From contig NZ_BMDR01000003.1 in the NCBI RefSeq assembly GCF_014635885.1, positions 124,001-188,000 of the forward strand: a stretch of 64,000 nt of DNA, read 5' to 3'. The notes below the pieces were generated by a model. It worked only from the letters and a program-made list of their open reading frames with translations, ran no database searches and was not told the origin of the DNA. This stretch comes from Acinetobacter vivianii (GTDB lineage: Bacteria; Pseudomonadota; Gammaproteobacteria; Pseudomonadales; Moraxellaceae). The position numbers and the translations under genes are program-made. This document shows, piece after piece, positions 46,607 to 55,884 of the stretch (within the stretch, counting starts at the first letter, position 1; each line of letters starts with the position of its first letter).

Positions 46607-46942
46607 CGTACTACTCCTTAAAATTCATTTATGGATGCGTGATGGATTTAATTTAACAATATGCTTTGTAACTCTTTGCCGACTCCTGTATTAAACTCGA
46701 TAGCAAATGTTGCTAAGGTGAATTCATGTATTTTATGCATATATGACGTAATAATTTTTCTAAATATGTCTGGTTCTTTTCAGCTTATTCAATAGCTAAA
46801 AAAGTATAGGGATGACATTTTAAACTCTAGGCTTTTATTGCCCTAAAAGATTTAAACGTGAAATTACCGAATGAAATTTTACTGTGCCCATTTTTCAGTT
46901 AATATGATTTTATTCAACTTTTACGATTAGAGACGGACGCTT
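46607..46942. other. AT-rich divergent spacer
   Basis: 336 nt between the hydrophilic protein gene and the permease gene. It must hold both promoters. TATGAT at 46903-46908 is a weak -10 candidate for the permease. No gene or repeat seen. Confidence 0.45.
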
Positions 46943-48037
46943 GTGCAACAATACGCTCCCATATTACAACGCGTTTTGCTATTTGGACTGTTCTTTGTCC
47001 TGCTCTTTTTGGGATTCAGTATTCTCAAATACTTTATTGTCCCTGTGCTTTGGGCTGCCATTATTGCTTATATGACCTGGCCTGTGTATTTATGGGTACA
47101 GCGTCGTTTCTTTGGTGAAAACCGTCCAACCTTAAATGCCACACTGATGATCACACTGGTGATTTTAGTGATCGGGATTCCGTTCATCTTTGCCATCTTT
47201 ATGTTGCAGTTGGAAGGGCGCAATTTATATTTTAATTTACAGCGTCAACTGTTCTCAGGTCATATCCAGATTCCTGACTTTATTAAGAACCTGCCGATTA
47301 TTGGTAAAGACATCAGCCGCACCATTAATGAACTGAGTAATGATCCCAATAGCATTACCAAGAATATTGCGGAATGGATTCAAAGCCACTTGAGTTATGG
47401 ACGTTTTGTTCTCAGTGAAATTAGCCGAAATCTGGTTAAACTCACTTTTGCAATCATGACCCTGTTCTTCTTCTACCGTGATGGACAAATGATCCTGTCT
47501 CAGGTTAGCCGTGCCTTGGAAATGGTGATTGGGCCACGTGTGCATCATTATCTCGACACTATTTCAGAAACAACCCGCGCGGTAGTCTATGGCGTCGGTT
47601 TAACAGCAGTGGCGCAAGCCTTATTGGCTGGTCTGAGCTACTTTGTGGCGGGTGTGCCGAACCCAATGCTGCTCACTATGGTGACTTTTATCCTTGCCCT
47701 GATACCTTTTGGTACGCCAGTTTCCTATCTGGGTGTCGGTCTGTGGCTATTTGCACAAGGCCAGACCATGGAAGCAATTGGGGTGGTTCTGTGGGGCGTA
47801 TTGATTGTCAGCAGTTCGGATAATGTAATTCGTCCATTGGTCATTTCAGGTGCCACCCAGATTCCATTTATCCTGATCATGTTTGGTGTACTGGGCGGGA
47901 TTGCCAGCTTTGGTTTAGTCGGTTTATTCATTGGCCCTGTGATTCTGGCGATTCTGCTAGCGATCTGGCGTGAATGGTTGCATGAAAATGTCGAAGAACC
48001 AGTTGCCACACTGGATGTGCCGCCTGAGAACAAATAG
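46943..48037 (+). CDS. AI-2E family transporter (PerM/YdiK-like permease)
   Basis: 364 residues with about seven or eight transmembrane helices and the family segment YFVAGVPNPMLLTMVTFILALIPFGTP, then the VLWGVLIVSSSDNVIRPLVISGATQIPFILIMFGVLGGIASFGLVGLFIGPVILAI end block. Family members export autoinducer-2 or exchange ions. No quorum-sensing gene is nearby. The start is GTG at 46943; the ribosome site is poor. Confidence 0.9.
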   Translation: MQQYAPILQRVLLFGLFFVLLFLGFSILKYFIVPVLWAAIIAYMTWPVYLWVQRRFFGENRPTLNATLMITLVILVIGIPFIFAIFMLQLEGRNLYFNLQRQLFSGHIQIPDFIKNLPIIGKDISRTINELSNDPNSITKNIAEWIQSHLSYGRFVLSEISRNLVKLTFAIMTLFFFYRDGQMILSQVSRALEMVIGPRVHHYLDTISETTRAVVYGVGLTAVAQALLAGLSYFVAGVPNPMLLTMVTFILALIPFGTPVSYLGVGLWLFAQGQTMEAIGVVLWGVLIVSSSDNVIRPLVISGATQIPFILIMFGVLGGIASFGLVGLFIGPVILAILLAIWREWLHENVEEPVATLDVPPENK

Positions 48038-48145
48038 GTTTGTTTTGTTTAACTTTTTGTCATTAATTGATTAATGTTACTTGCGGGATATCCCTGACTT
48101 TGTTTGAATCGTCAAATAAAGATAATTTATAAGGATATCTTCGCA

Positions 48146-48727
48146 ATGACTTCTACGATTCAAAAACTCTCTTTACTGAGCTGTCTAGGCTTAAGTATTG
48201 CTGCCTGTTCCTCTGCTGATTTAGATCACAATGCATCTAAAATCCAGACCCAATCCACCACGCAAGAACAAAAACAACTGGTACAAGTCTATCAGGTCGA
48301 TGCCAAAGGTGTTGGCTCTTCAATTGGTACAGTGGCTTTTCAGGAAACCCCAAAAGGCCTGTTAATCACGCCAGCTCTCGGCAAGCTTTCTCCAGGTGAA
48401 CATGGTTTCCACATCCATGAAAATGGCTCGTGTGAAGCGGCAATGAAAGATGGCAAAATGGGTGCGGCACTCGCGGCTGGAAGTCATTTAAATCCAAATA
48501 ATGCGCCGCATCATGGCACACCGGAAGATGGCCATTTGGGTGACCTACCCGTACTGGTCGTCGATGCAAAAGGCTTTGCAACCACCCCTGTGATCGCACC
48601 ACGTTTGAAACTGGCTGATATTCAAGGTCGGGCAATCATGGTCCATGTCGGTGGTGATAATTATTCTGACTCACCGAAACCTTTAGGCGGTGGCGGAGAT
48701 CGTATTGCCTGTGGTGTGATTAAATAA
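48146..48727 (+). CDS. sodC: Cu/Zn superoxide dismutase, lipoprotein form
   Basis: 193 residues from the ATG at 48146 (AAGGA 10 nt upstream). The signal has a lipobox LSIAAC (about 14-19), so the enzyme is predicted to be lipid-anchored in the periplasm. Metal ligands are in place: GFHIHENGSC (His pair), AGSHLNPNNAPHHGTPEDGHLGDLP (bridging His and others) and IMVHVGGDNY; the two disulphide Cys are in NGSCE and IACGV. It detoxifies superoxide. A longer TTG start at 48104 is rejected. Confidence 0.95.
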   Translation: MTSTIQKLSLLSCLGLSIAACSSADLDHNASKIQTQSTTQEQKQLVQVYQVDAKGVGSSIGTVAFQETPKGLLITPALGKLSPGEHGFHIHENGSCEAAMKDGKMGAALAAGSHLNPNNAPHHGTPEDGHLGDLPVLVVDAKGFATTPVIAPRLKLADIQGRAIMVHVGGDNYSDSPKPLGGGGDRIACGVIK

Positions 48728-48733
48728 TTTACC

Positions 48734-48768
48734 AACTGTGGGTATCTAAAAAGATATCCACAGTTTTG
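48734..48768 (+). terminator. Terminator of sodC
   Basis: A 14-bp stem, AACTGTGGGTATCT / AGATATCCACAGTT (one G-T pair), with an AAAA loop and a TTTT tail. Confidence 0.75.
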
Positions 48769-48785
48769 CTGTTGTTTTGAGCAGT

Positions 48786-48821
48786 ATAAAAAAAGCTGAG
48801 ACATTGATCTCAGCTTTTTTA
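48786..48821. terminator. Terminator of craA (bidirectional)
   Basis: AAAAAAGCTGAGA / TCTCAGCTTTTTT stem with a 6-nt loop just beyond the craA stop codon. Confidence 0.92.
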
Positions 48822-50060
48822 TTAGTTGATGCCTTCTGCTTTACGTTCCAGCATGACCTGTTTTAATACTTTCCGAGGTTGTGCAAACCAGAAAGCGATC
48901 AGCAGCACACTCGCCAATGCAAAAGCCCAGATATGCACATGGGTATACAGCACCCGTACCAGTTCAATAATGACAAAATAACTGACCATCATCAGCATCG
49001 AAACCGCCGCTGCAACCGTGCCTTTTGACACTTCAGATGACATTAAGGCAAAGCGATACATCACAGAGAAACTGATTCCCTCACCTAAACTCACCAATGT
49101 CATGCCAATCAATAAACATGGCACCAGATAATCTTGCCAGATCACCCCCAGCACCAAGAATAGCGTTCCCAGTAACATAATCGGCAAGCCCATTAAAATG
49201 GTTTTACCTAAAGGGAAACGGTCAATAATCTTGATCAGGATGACATTACCGATAATCAGGCCAAAGAACACTGGGAATTGGGCCAAGCCATATTGCACAC
49301 TGCTAAGCTTCAACTCATCCACCAGAATGATCGGTGACAAAGCAATCCAGAGCATTAACGGCATACCAACCAAAGGTAAAGCAATGCTTAATCCAAGGAA
49401 ACGGCGATTGCTAAACACTTTTTTAAAGTCATCAAAAATATAGCTAAATGGCTGTTTCGGTTGTTTTCGACTTTCCTGTGTAGCTGGCATAAATTTCTTT
49501 AAACCAAACCAACTGATGAAAGACACCGCCGCAATGGCGACAAAGCCCCAATGCCACGAGACATAATCAATCAGGAATGCACCCAGTACAGGCCCAAGCA
49601 AAGGTGCAAGCAAAGAAATATTGGCCATCAATGCCATGACTTTGATGGCATCACGCTCTTCAAAGGTTTCCTGAATCGCAGCATAACCCACTGCTGAAAT
49701 CACAGATAAACCAATCCCTTGCAGGAAACGTAATGTTAAAAACTGCTCGATATTATGCGTCAGCAAAATCAGTAAACAGCAGATCGTAAAGAAAGCCACG
49801 CCTGCCAGTAATACTTTTTTACGTCCAAGCCGATCCGAAAGTGGGCCAAGTAACCATGCCACACTGGCACCACCCAACAGATAGAATGACATTGACGATG
49901 GCGCCCAAGTTGCACTCACAGCAAACTGTTCTGTAATGGCCAGCATGGCTGGCTGAATCAAGTCATTACCGATATAAACCGAAAATTCAAATAGCACTAA
50001 AGCTAAAGGAAACATGAGCGTTATACGGTTTAACGTCATGTTCTGATTATTTGTCATCAT
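48822..50060 (-). CDS. craA: CraA-type MFS multidrug (chloramphenicol) efflux pump
   Basis: 412 residues, twelve transmembrane helices, MdfA-like. VYIGNDLIQPAMLAITEQF and the motif A-like GPLSDRLGRKK are present, as are LRFLQGIGLSVISAVGYAAIQETF and the motif C-like segment APLLGPVLGAFL. The sequence follows A. baumannii CraA closely over its whole length, with very similar blocks. CraA exports chloramphenicol by proton antiport; homologues also take other drugs. The start may be either of two adjacent ATG codons, and the ribosome site is weak. Confidence 0.93.
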   Translation of the reverse strand: MMTNNQNMTLNRITLMFPLALVLFEFSVYIGNDLIQPAMLAITEQFAVSATWAPSSMSFYLLGGASVAWLLGPLSDRLGRKKVLLAGVAFFTICCLLILLTHNIEQFLTLRFLQGIGLSVISAVGYAAIQETFEERDAIKVMALMANISLLAPLLGPVLGAFLIDYVSWHWGFVAIAAVSFISWFGLKKFMPATQESRKQPKQPFSYIFDDFKKVFSNRRFLGLSIALPLVGMPLMLWIALSPIILVDELKLSSVQYGLAQFPVFFGLIIGNVILIKIIDRFPLGKTILMGLPIMLLGTLFLVLGVIWQDYLVPCLLIGMTLVSLGEGISFSVMYRFALMSSEVSKGTVAAAVSMLMMVSYFVIIELVRVLYTHVHIWAFALASVLLIAFWFAQPRKVLKQVMLERKAEGIN

Positions 50061-50415
50061 GTTTTATTCACAAAAATAACCAACTAGCGCCCGTCCCATT
50101 TTCAAAAAAAGAAAACAGGATCACGACCACGAGATTTTATGGTTTAGATTTAAATTTTGATTTCATGCTATAAAAAAGCATGTGATAAATGTGAAAACAC
50201 CGTATTCACTAGGTGTATATAAGAAAAACAATCTATTTACGTGAGACTGGTAAATGTTTTTACCTTTTGGCTAAATCGCCAGGCGCAACTTTAGCACTTT
50301 TTTAAAATGACAGCAATTTTAATCCATCTTCCACAGGGATTTTGACAATGTGAATAACCTAAAAGTTATCCACATTTTTGCATAGATTTTAGACTGGACA
50401 ATAGATTCCCGATAA
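50061..50415. other. Spacer with an inverted pair of DnaA-box-like sites
   Basis: 355 nt with no gene. It holds TGTGAATAA (50349-50357, the complement of TTATTCACA) and TTATCCACA (50366-50374), which also form a loose hairpin around CTAAAA. I see nothing else here except AT-rich DNA that must carry the craA promoter. Confidence 0.55.
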
Positions 50416-50787
50416 TTATGGGCATAACTCAAACTGGAAGGTTTCCGTATTTTCGCCTCTGGCACATTGATAACTTTGCTTCTTATTCACAATTTTCCAG
50501 ACATCCTGATCACGCTTTAATTGATACTCTGTACGCACAGCCACGACAGAATCATCCAATTGTGCCTGTTCAACCGTAATCTGTGCATCGGTAGGATTTT
50601 CTGCCGTATTAAATTGCTGATCTATCTTTAGATTATTTTCATCGTGAAATAAATTCGGCTGATCCAGCAAAACAGCATGCATGGCCGTACTTTTTTGAAC
50701 CGCCGCCTGTTGTTGCGATTCGGTGATCGGTTGATTACATGCGCTCAGCAATAAAGCACATCCCAACAGCATTGCCATTTTATACAT
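50416..50787 (-). CDS. Hypothetical small lipoprotein
   Basis: 123 residues. Lipobox LLSAC near residue 13-17. Mature part begins with a Gln-rich linker (ESQQQAAVQ) and ends in a beta-rich domain with a Cys pair (SYQCARGENTETFQFELCP). A strong GGAGGGG ribosome site precedes the ATG. No family recognised. It is divergent from the DUF4349 lipoprotein gene. Confidence 0.75.
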   Translation of the reverse strand: MYKMAMLLGCALLLSACNQPITESQQQAAVQKSTAMHAVLLDQPNLFHDENNLKIDQQFNTAENPTDAQITVEQAQLDDSVVAVRTEYQLKRDQDVWKIVNKKQSYQCARGENTETFQFELCP

Positions 50788-50966
50788 TTTGCCCCCTCCA
50801 CTTCACATTGCTCATTTATGCTACTATACAAAACAGCATTGCCAAGCAACAAAATGTTATGGCGTGCAAGGATTTGTTGGATTCAGCAATCCCTTTATAA
50901 ATAAACAAATAAATCGAAGATACTGATTTTATAACCTTAATATCACAACAATTTAGGCATACAGAG

Positions 50967-51842
50967 ATGTCAGATTTAACTAAAAAATTAACTGTTATTT
51001 TAATACTGGGCAGCAGCTTGGTTGCCTGTTCAAAACATCCAGATAACGCTGCAAATGAGGCTGCTGTTGCGACTGAGAGTGTTGCACTCGATAGCGAAGC
51101 GGTACAGGAAAATGCCGCGAAAAATCCTGAACAACTGGTAAGTCAGCAACAAAATGCGTTGGAGCAAAATCGTCAACTGGTGAAAAGTGCCCAACTCCAA
51201 TTTGAAGTCAAAAATGTATTAAAAACTACCTCTGCGCTTGAGCAACAGCTATCGCAATACAAGGGCTATATCGAAGAAAAACAGATTAATTATCAAGTCA
51301 GTGATCGGTCGGAACGAGACCGTATCGATGGTAGTGTCGACATCTACGAAAAAATCACCCCGACTGTACAACTCACAGTCCGCATTCCCAATGAACAGGT
51401 CACGCCATTCCTGAATCAGTTATTGCCACTCATGTTGAACTTTAATAGCCAGACCTATGAAGCCAAACGTTATGAATTAAAATTGCTTGAAGAAAAACTC
51501 AATACAGCCAATCAGAGTAACAGCGCTTCGAATGCTGTGAACAATCAACTACAGCAACTGACGAATCTGGAAGTCAAAGACCGTTTGGCTTATAGCACCA
51601 TTCGAATTGAGTTTTTCCAGCAAGCGCAAGTACGTAAAACCCATGATCTCAATATCAATCGCATTGCAACTTTAGACAGCGATCCTTTACTCAGCCGAAT
51701 TTGGGAAGCTATAAAAGTTGGACTCTATGGCTTAAGAGAAACCATCATCTGGTTAGTCATGCTCTGGCCGCTTTATCTTGCGATTGCAATCTTATGGATG
51801 ATCCGTCGTTGGTATAAAGCCAGAAAATCAAAAACCGAATAA
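50967..51842 (+). CDS. DUF4349 family lipoprotein
   Basis: 291 residues. Lipobox LVAC near residue 21. An Ala/Glu-rich linker precedes the DUF4349 domain (QLVKSAQLQFEVKNVLKTTSALEQQLSQYKGYIEEKQ...VQLTVRIPNEQVTPFLNQL), then a coiled coil, and one C-terminal transmembrane helix (about 256-280) with a basic end. So both ends are membrane-attached. Function of DUF4349 is unknown. Confidence 0.86.
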   Translation: MSDLTKKLTVILILGSSLVACSKHPDNAANEAAVATESVALDSEAVQENAAKNPEQLVSQQQNALEQNRQLVKSAQLQFEVKNVLKTTSALEQQLSQYKGYIEEKQINYQVSDRSERDRIDGSVDIYEKITPTVQLTVRIPNEQVTPFLNQLLPLMLNFNSQTYEAKRYELKLLEEKLNTANQSNSASNAVNNQLQQLTNLEVKDRLAYSTIRIEFFQQAQVRKTHDLNINRIATLDSDPLLSRIWEAIKVGLYGLRETIIWLVMLWPLYLAIAILWMIRRWYKARKSKTE

Positions 51843-51850
51843 CTCCATTC

Positions 51851-51876
51851 TTGATTTTTGATTTTTGATTTTTGAT
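51851..51876. repeat. TTGATTT heptamer repeat
   Basis: Three full copies of TTGATTT plus a partial fourth lie in tandem just after the DUF4349 stop, 93 nt before mdaB. A 7-nt unit can change copy number by slippage, but lies outside coding sequence. Confidence 0.85.
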
Positions 51877-51968
51877 CAATAGTATTTTGCTCATTTATGC
51901 ATTTTTACTCATGAATAGATTTTCTAAAATGCGTCCATATTTTTAGAGATTTATTCCTGAGTCCTCCC

Positions 51969-52556
51969 ATGAGCAATATTTTAATTATTAATGGTGCCAA
52001 ACAGTTTGAACACTCAAATGGCGAATTGAATGATACCTTAACCGAGTTTTCCGAAGCACATTTAAAAAACTTAGGTCACAACGTACAGGTGACACGCACC
52101 GACAGTGACTATGACATTCAAGCCGAGATTGCCAAATATTTATGGGCAGATGTAGTGATCTATCAAATGCCAGGCTGGTGGATGGGTGCGCCATGGACCA
52201 TGAAAAAATATATTGATGATATTTTTACTATTGGTCATGGTTCACTGTATGCCAGCGATGGTCGTAGCCGTTCAGATGCATCTAAAAAGTATGGTTCTGG
52301 TGGTTTAATTCAGGGTAAAAAGTACATGTTGTCTTTAACATGGAATGCACCGATGGAAGCCTTTACCGATCCAGACCAGTTCTTCCATGGCGTTGGTGTG
52401 GATGGCGTTTATTTGCCTTTTCACAAAGCTAATCAATTCTTGGGCATGGAATCTCTACCTACATTTATCGTCAATGATGTCATCAAGGCACCCAATGTAC
52501 CAAGCTATCTTGAAGCCTACAAAGCGCATTTAGATCAATTGTTTGCAGCACCTTAA
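51969..52556 (+). CDS. mdaB: NAD(P)H:quinone oxidoreductase MdaB
   Basis: 195 residues, flavodoxin-like fold: ILIINGAKQFEHSNGELNDTL at the FMN/FAD phosphate loop, MPGWWMGAPWTMKKYIDDIF and YMLSLTWNAP as in E. coli MdaB. It reduces quinones by two electrons. The next gene, ygiN, starts 13 nt downstream, as in E. coli, so they form one operon. No clear ribosome site precedes the ATG. Confidence 0.93.
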   Translation: MSNILIINGAKQFEHSNGELNDTLTEFSEAHLKNLGHNVQVTRTDSDYDIQAEIAKYLWADVVIYQMPGWWMGAPWTMKKYIDDIFTIGHGSLYASDGRSRSDASKKYGSGGLIQGKKYMLSLTWNAPMEAFTDPDQFFHGVGVDGVYLPFHKANQFLGMESLPTFIVNDVIKAPNVPSYLEAYKAHLDQLFAAP

Positions 52557-52569
52557 GTGAGAACATATC

Positions 52570-52884
52570 ATGCTAATTATTATTGCTGAAATCCGTACCC
52601 ATGCAGGTGCTGAGCATCGTCAAGCAGTTTTAGATGCATTTAAAAAAGTGACGCCAACTGTGCTTGCAGAAGACGGCTGTCATGGCTATGAAGCCTTGAT
52701 TGATCACCTGCCTGCGATTGAGATGCAGGCCACTGATGAGAATACCATTGTCATGTTAGAGAAATGGCAAAGTACCGCTCATTTGGAAGCTCACATGCAA
52801 ACTGCGCATATGCAGCAGCATTTTGAAGCAACCAAAGACCATGTTGCGGATGTGAAAATTCGTATTCTGGAAAGTGGTATCTAA
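52570..52884 (+). CDS. ygiN: Putative quinol monooxygenase YgiN (ABM domain)
   Basis: 104 residues, the same length as E. coli YgiN and very similar to it (IAEIRTHAGAEHRQAVLDAF, EDGCHGYEALID, STAHLEAHMQTAHMQ). YgiN oxidises menadiol back to menadione, forming a possible quinone cycle with MdaB. GTGAGA upstream is the ribosome site. A terminator follows. Confidence 0.93.
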   Translation: MLIIIAEIRTHAGAEHRQAVLDAFKKVTPTVLAEDGCHGYEALIDHLPAIEMQATDENTIVMLEKWQSTAHLEAHMQTAHMQQHFEATKDHVADVKIRILESGI

Positions 52885-52890
52885 ACTACA

Positions 52891-52926
52891 AGCGATCAGT
52901 AAGGGATGCTTACTGATCGTTTTTAT
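52891..52926 (+). terminator. Terminator of mdaB-ygiN
   Basis: A perfect CGATCAGTAAG / CTTACTGATCG stem with a 5-nt loop is followed by a T run. Confidence 0.9.
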
Positions 52927-53002
52927 ATTTTGATGGGGTACAAAACGTATAAAAAACAACTCCGTCTAAAGCCATTCATAAGATAAGTTGCTTTAAAAAA
53001 AT

Positions 53003-54403
53003 TTAGCCATATTTAGGTAAATCAACTGGTTGAATCTTATTAATTTCTACAAGATTAGGATTAGACTCGAACTTTAACCAGCCCTTCTTCATCCAAAGTT
53101 CAACTTTATCTTTACCTAAAATAGCTAATAAATTATTCAAAAGTGAAAATTTTGCATTTTTATCAAAGTAATAAACTATAATTCTAACGTTTCTATCCAT
53201 ATCATCATTTAAACAAAATAAATCAATAATATAATCTTTATCTGAAACATCTAGTGAATGCCCCCAAATATATATATTTAAGTCAAGTTTACTATCTACC
53301 TCCATCAATTGTTGTCGTTCAAACTTTCTTCTAATGGGGTCTAAATGACCAAAGTCTTTTTCAAAATATTCAATTTTGTTTTTATGAAGGCTAATTTTAT
53401 TCTTAAAACCATCTAAAAATAAATAATCAGTATCTTTCAATAATTTCTGATGATATTTAGTAAAACCATAAATTTTATACTTACTTAAAATATTACCATT
53501 TAAGTCTGAAACACCTAAAACTATATTTTGACCCCTACCTAGCTTTCCATGCAAATAATCAATACTCTGAGATTTATTATAATATTTCTTGTATGTACTC
53601 GTATAATTAAAAGAATAAATTTCACTATAATAATTTCTATGCCCTCTTACAAAACAATCATCATTAGACAATAACATAGAATCTACAATATATTGCAAAT
53701 AAAAATCAAAAATGGAAATTAATTTATTCAGCATATTATAAAGTTCATTTATGAAATTTTCTGTATTAAAGTAAGAAAATCCCACATGTTCCTTACGGAT
53801 ACAACTTATATTAATTTTATTGAATTCAATATACCTAGAAATTGAATCTTTTTGATCATGGAAAAGTTCAAGATCTGGATCAATCTCCTCTTTTACTATT
53901 TTCTCATCAAAAATTTTAAAAATTGTAGCAATATCTAACTCATTTTCTTGAACTTCTATTTCATATTTTTTAAAAACTTTTTTCAGACTATAGAAATCAA
54001 GATCAATTGCATTAGATTTAGATAAATAAATAGAAATTTTATCTATAAATTCAATTAGAATAACTAAAGCCTTATTTATTTTCTCTTCAAAATCAATCCA
54101 AGTTCTCACTTCTCGCATATGATCAGAAAAGTATTGATACCAAACATTTTTCTTTAATTGTGCTTTGATATTATTAATTTTTTCAACTGATATCTTTATT
54201 TCACCTGTTTGATAAATTGCCTTCGTATATTTAAAAAAATAATTCTCTTTTTCATACAAAGAACCAAATAGATCATCAAAGCCCATTTCTCCTTTCTGTT
54301 CATCCCAATTTTCTATCGCCCCCATAGCAACCATAAAATGATCATATTTAGTTGGTAAGTAATGAGATAAATCGAAACCATTGCCGACAATTAGAATATT
54401 CAC
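53003..54403 (-). CDS. AbiH family abortive-infection protein
   Basis: 466 residues. The N-terminus ILIVGNGFDLSHYLPTKYDHFM matches the AbiH signature (nucleotide-binding-like GNGFDLxHxLPTxYxxF). Other family marks: YSFNYTSTY followed by YLHG, and near residue 378 the block YIWGHSLDVSDKDYI. AbiH was first described as a phage-resistance gene in Lactococcus; mechanism is unknown. The coding region is far more AT-rich than both neighbours, and it is a single gene between ygiN and a flavoprotein gene, so it is probably horizontally acquired. No clear ribosome site or nearby defence partner. Confidence 0.88.
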   Translation of the reverse strand: MNILIVGNGFDLSHYLPTKYDHFMVAMGAIENWDEQKGEMGFDDLFGSLYEKENYFFKYTKAIYQTGEIKISVEKINNIKAQLKKNVWYQYFSDHMREVRTWIDFEEKINKALVILIEFIDKISIYLSKSNAIDLDFYSLKKVFKKYEIEVQENELDIATIFKIFDEKIVKEEIDPDLELFHDQKDSISRYIEFNKINISCIRKEHVGFSYFNTENFINELYNMLNKLISIFDFYLQYIVDSMLLSNDDCFVRGHRNYYSEIYSFNYTSTYKKYYNKSQSIDYLHGKLGRGQNIVLGVSDLNGNILSKYKIYGFTKYHQKLLKDTDYLFLDGFKNKISLHKNKIEYFEKDFGHLDPIRRKFERQQLMEVDSKLDLNIYIWGHSLDVSDKDYIIDLFCLNDDMDRNVRIIVYYFDKNAKFSLLNNLLAILGKDKVELWMKKGWLKFESNPNLVEINKIQPVDLPKYG

Positions 54404-54413
54404 TGATATAAAT

Positions 54414-54446
54414 TCTCAAAAAAAGCGCATCTTTCGATACGCTTTT
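54414..54446 (-). terminator. Terminator of the D2HGDH-like gene
   Basis: An AAAAGCG...CGCTTTT stem with an inner ATC/GAT pair and one mismatch, flanked by A and T runs, lies beyond the stop of the flavoprotein gene and before AbiH. Confidence 0.7.
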
Positions 54447-54474
54447 AGCAGAACTTCTTTTATCTAATCAAGCA

Positions 54475-55884
54475 TTAAAGATCAAATAATTTACCTGGGT
54501 TCATAATCCCTTTCGGGTCGAACGCCAACTTCAATGCTTTCATATATTCAATTTCTTCAGGCGAACGTGAATACTCTAAATACGGCTTCTTGGTCATACC
54601 CACACCGTGCTCGGCAGAGATTGAACCATCATATTTTTTCACGGTATCAAATACATATTTATTCACTACCTGACACTTCGCAAAGAACTCATCTTTGGTC
54701 AAGTTTTCAGGTTTTAGAATATTTAAGTGTAAATTACCATCACCGATATGACCAAACCAGCAGATTTCAAAGTCAGGATAGTTATCTTGAACAATTGTAT
54801 CAATCTCACGAATAAATGCAGGTACGTGGGTAATTAATACTGAAATGTCATTTTTGTATGGAATAAACGGCGCGATTGATTCAGAAATATCTTCGCGTAA
54901 ACGCCATAAGCTTTCGACCTGATCAAGGCTCTGGCTCATAACGCCATCAAGCACCCAACCTTGCTCCATACAATGCTCAAAGATTTCCATTGCCTTGTCG
55001 ACAATCGGCTCATACGGCGCTTCAAACTCAAGCAATACGTAGAACGGGCATTGTGTTTCAAATGGACGTTGTACATGACCGCGGTCGAGTACCTTTTGCA
55101 TCGCAAGTTCACCAAAGAACTCAAATGCTGTTAAGTCGATATCTTTCTGGAAAGCATGTAATACAGGCATTACTGCATCAAAATCAGGCACACCGAGAAC
55201 CAGTACCTGTAAGTTCTGTGGCTGACGCTCAAGCTTGATTTCAGCTTCAGTAACCAAGCCCAATGTGCCTTCGCCGCCAATAAATAAATGCTGAAGCGAA
55301 TAACCCGTCGCATTCTTAATCATGCCTTTGTTTAAACGCAGGACATCACCTTTACCTGTAACGACTGTCAAGCCAAGTACCCAGTTACGGGTCATGCCGT
55401 ATTTAATGACTTTAATACCGCCCGCATTGGTCCCGATATTACCGCCAATCTGGCTTGAGCCTGCTGATGCAAAATCCACTGGATAATACATGCCTTGTTC
55501 TTCGGCATAATTCTGTAATTGCTCAGTCACCACACCTGCTTGAACACGGACCATGCGATCCGCTGGGTAAAATTCAAGAATCTGGTTCATCTTGTCAAAG
55601 CTAATTACAATCTCGCCATTGGTTGCGACCGCGCCCGCAGAAAGGCCGGTACGACCGCCTGATGGGGTAATTGCAACATTAAACTGGTTGGCAAGTTTAA
55701 CAATGGCCTGCACTTGTTCAGTGCTTGAAGGGAAAACGATGACTGATGGGTTCGGATCAAAATGTTTAGTGTGATCACGTCCCCAATTTTCCAAACTGTC
55801 GGCATCGGTTTTAATACGGTTTTCACCCACAATTGCCGTTAATTGGGTCAATAACTCAGGTGTTAAAGCGACTGAAGCATTCAT
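54475..55884 (-). CDS. FAD-binding oxidoreductase, D-2-hydroxyglutarate dehydrogenase type
   Basis: 469 residues. The N-terminal FAD domain has PSGGRTGLSAGAVATNGEIVIS and SAGSSQIGGNIGTNAGGIKVIKYGMTRNWVLGL; the C-terminal domain has CWFGHIGDGNLHLNI and SAEHGVGMTKKPYL, with the metal-binding His pair. This is the D-lactate/D-2-hydroxyglutarate dehydrogenase family. The divergent neighbour serA favours D-2-hydroxyglutarate, since SerA can reduce 2-oxoglutarate to D-2-hydroxyglutarate, and such pairs are known in Pseudomonas. D-lactate dehydrogenase is the alternative. Confidence 0.9.
   Translation of the reverse strand: MNASVALTPELLTQLTAIVGENRIKTDADSLENWGRDHTKHFDPNPSVIVFPSSTEQVQAIVKLANQFNVAITPSGGRTGLSAGAVATNGEIVISFDKMNQILEFYPADRMVRVQAGVVTEQLQNYAEEQGMYYPVDFASAGSSQIGGNIGTNAGGIKVIKYGMTRNWVLGLTVVTGKGDVLRLNKGMIKNATGYSLQHLFIGGEGTLGLVTEAEIKLERQPQNLQVLVLGVPDFDAVMPVLHAFQKDIDLTAFEFFGELAMQKVLDRGHVQRPFETQCPFYVLLEFEAPYEPIVDKAMEIFEHCMEQGWVLDGVMSQSLDQVESLWRLREDISESIAPFIPYKNDISVLITHVPAFIREIDTIVQDNYPDFEICWFGHIGDGNLHLNILKPENLTKDEFFAKCQVVNKYVFDTVKKYDGSISAEHGVGMTKKPYLEYSRSPEEIEYMKALKLAFDPKGIMNPGKLFDL

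Noticed and set aside
50349-50374. Replication origin suggested by DnaA-box-like sites
   Set aside because: Only two boxes, with no dnaA/gyrB/rpmH neighbours and no AT-rich unwinding cluster.
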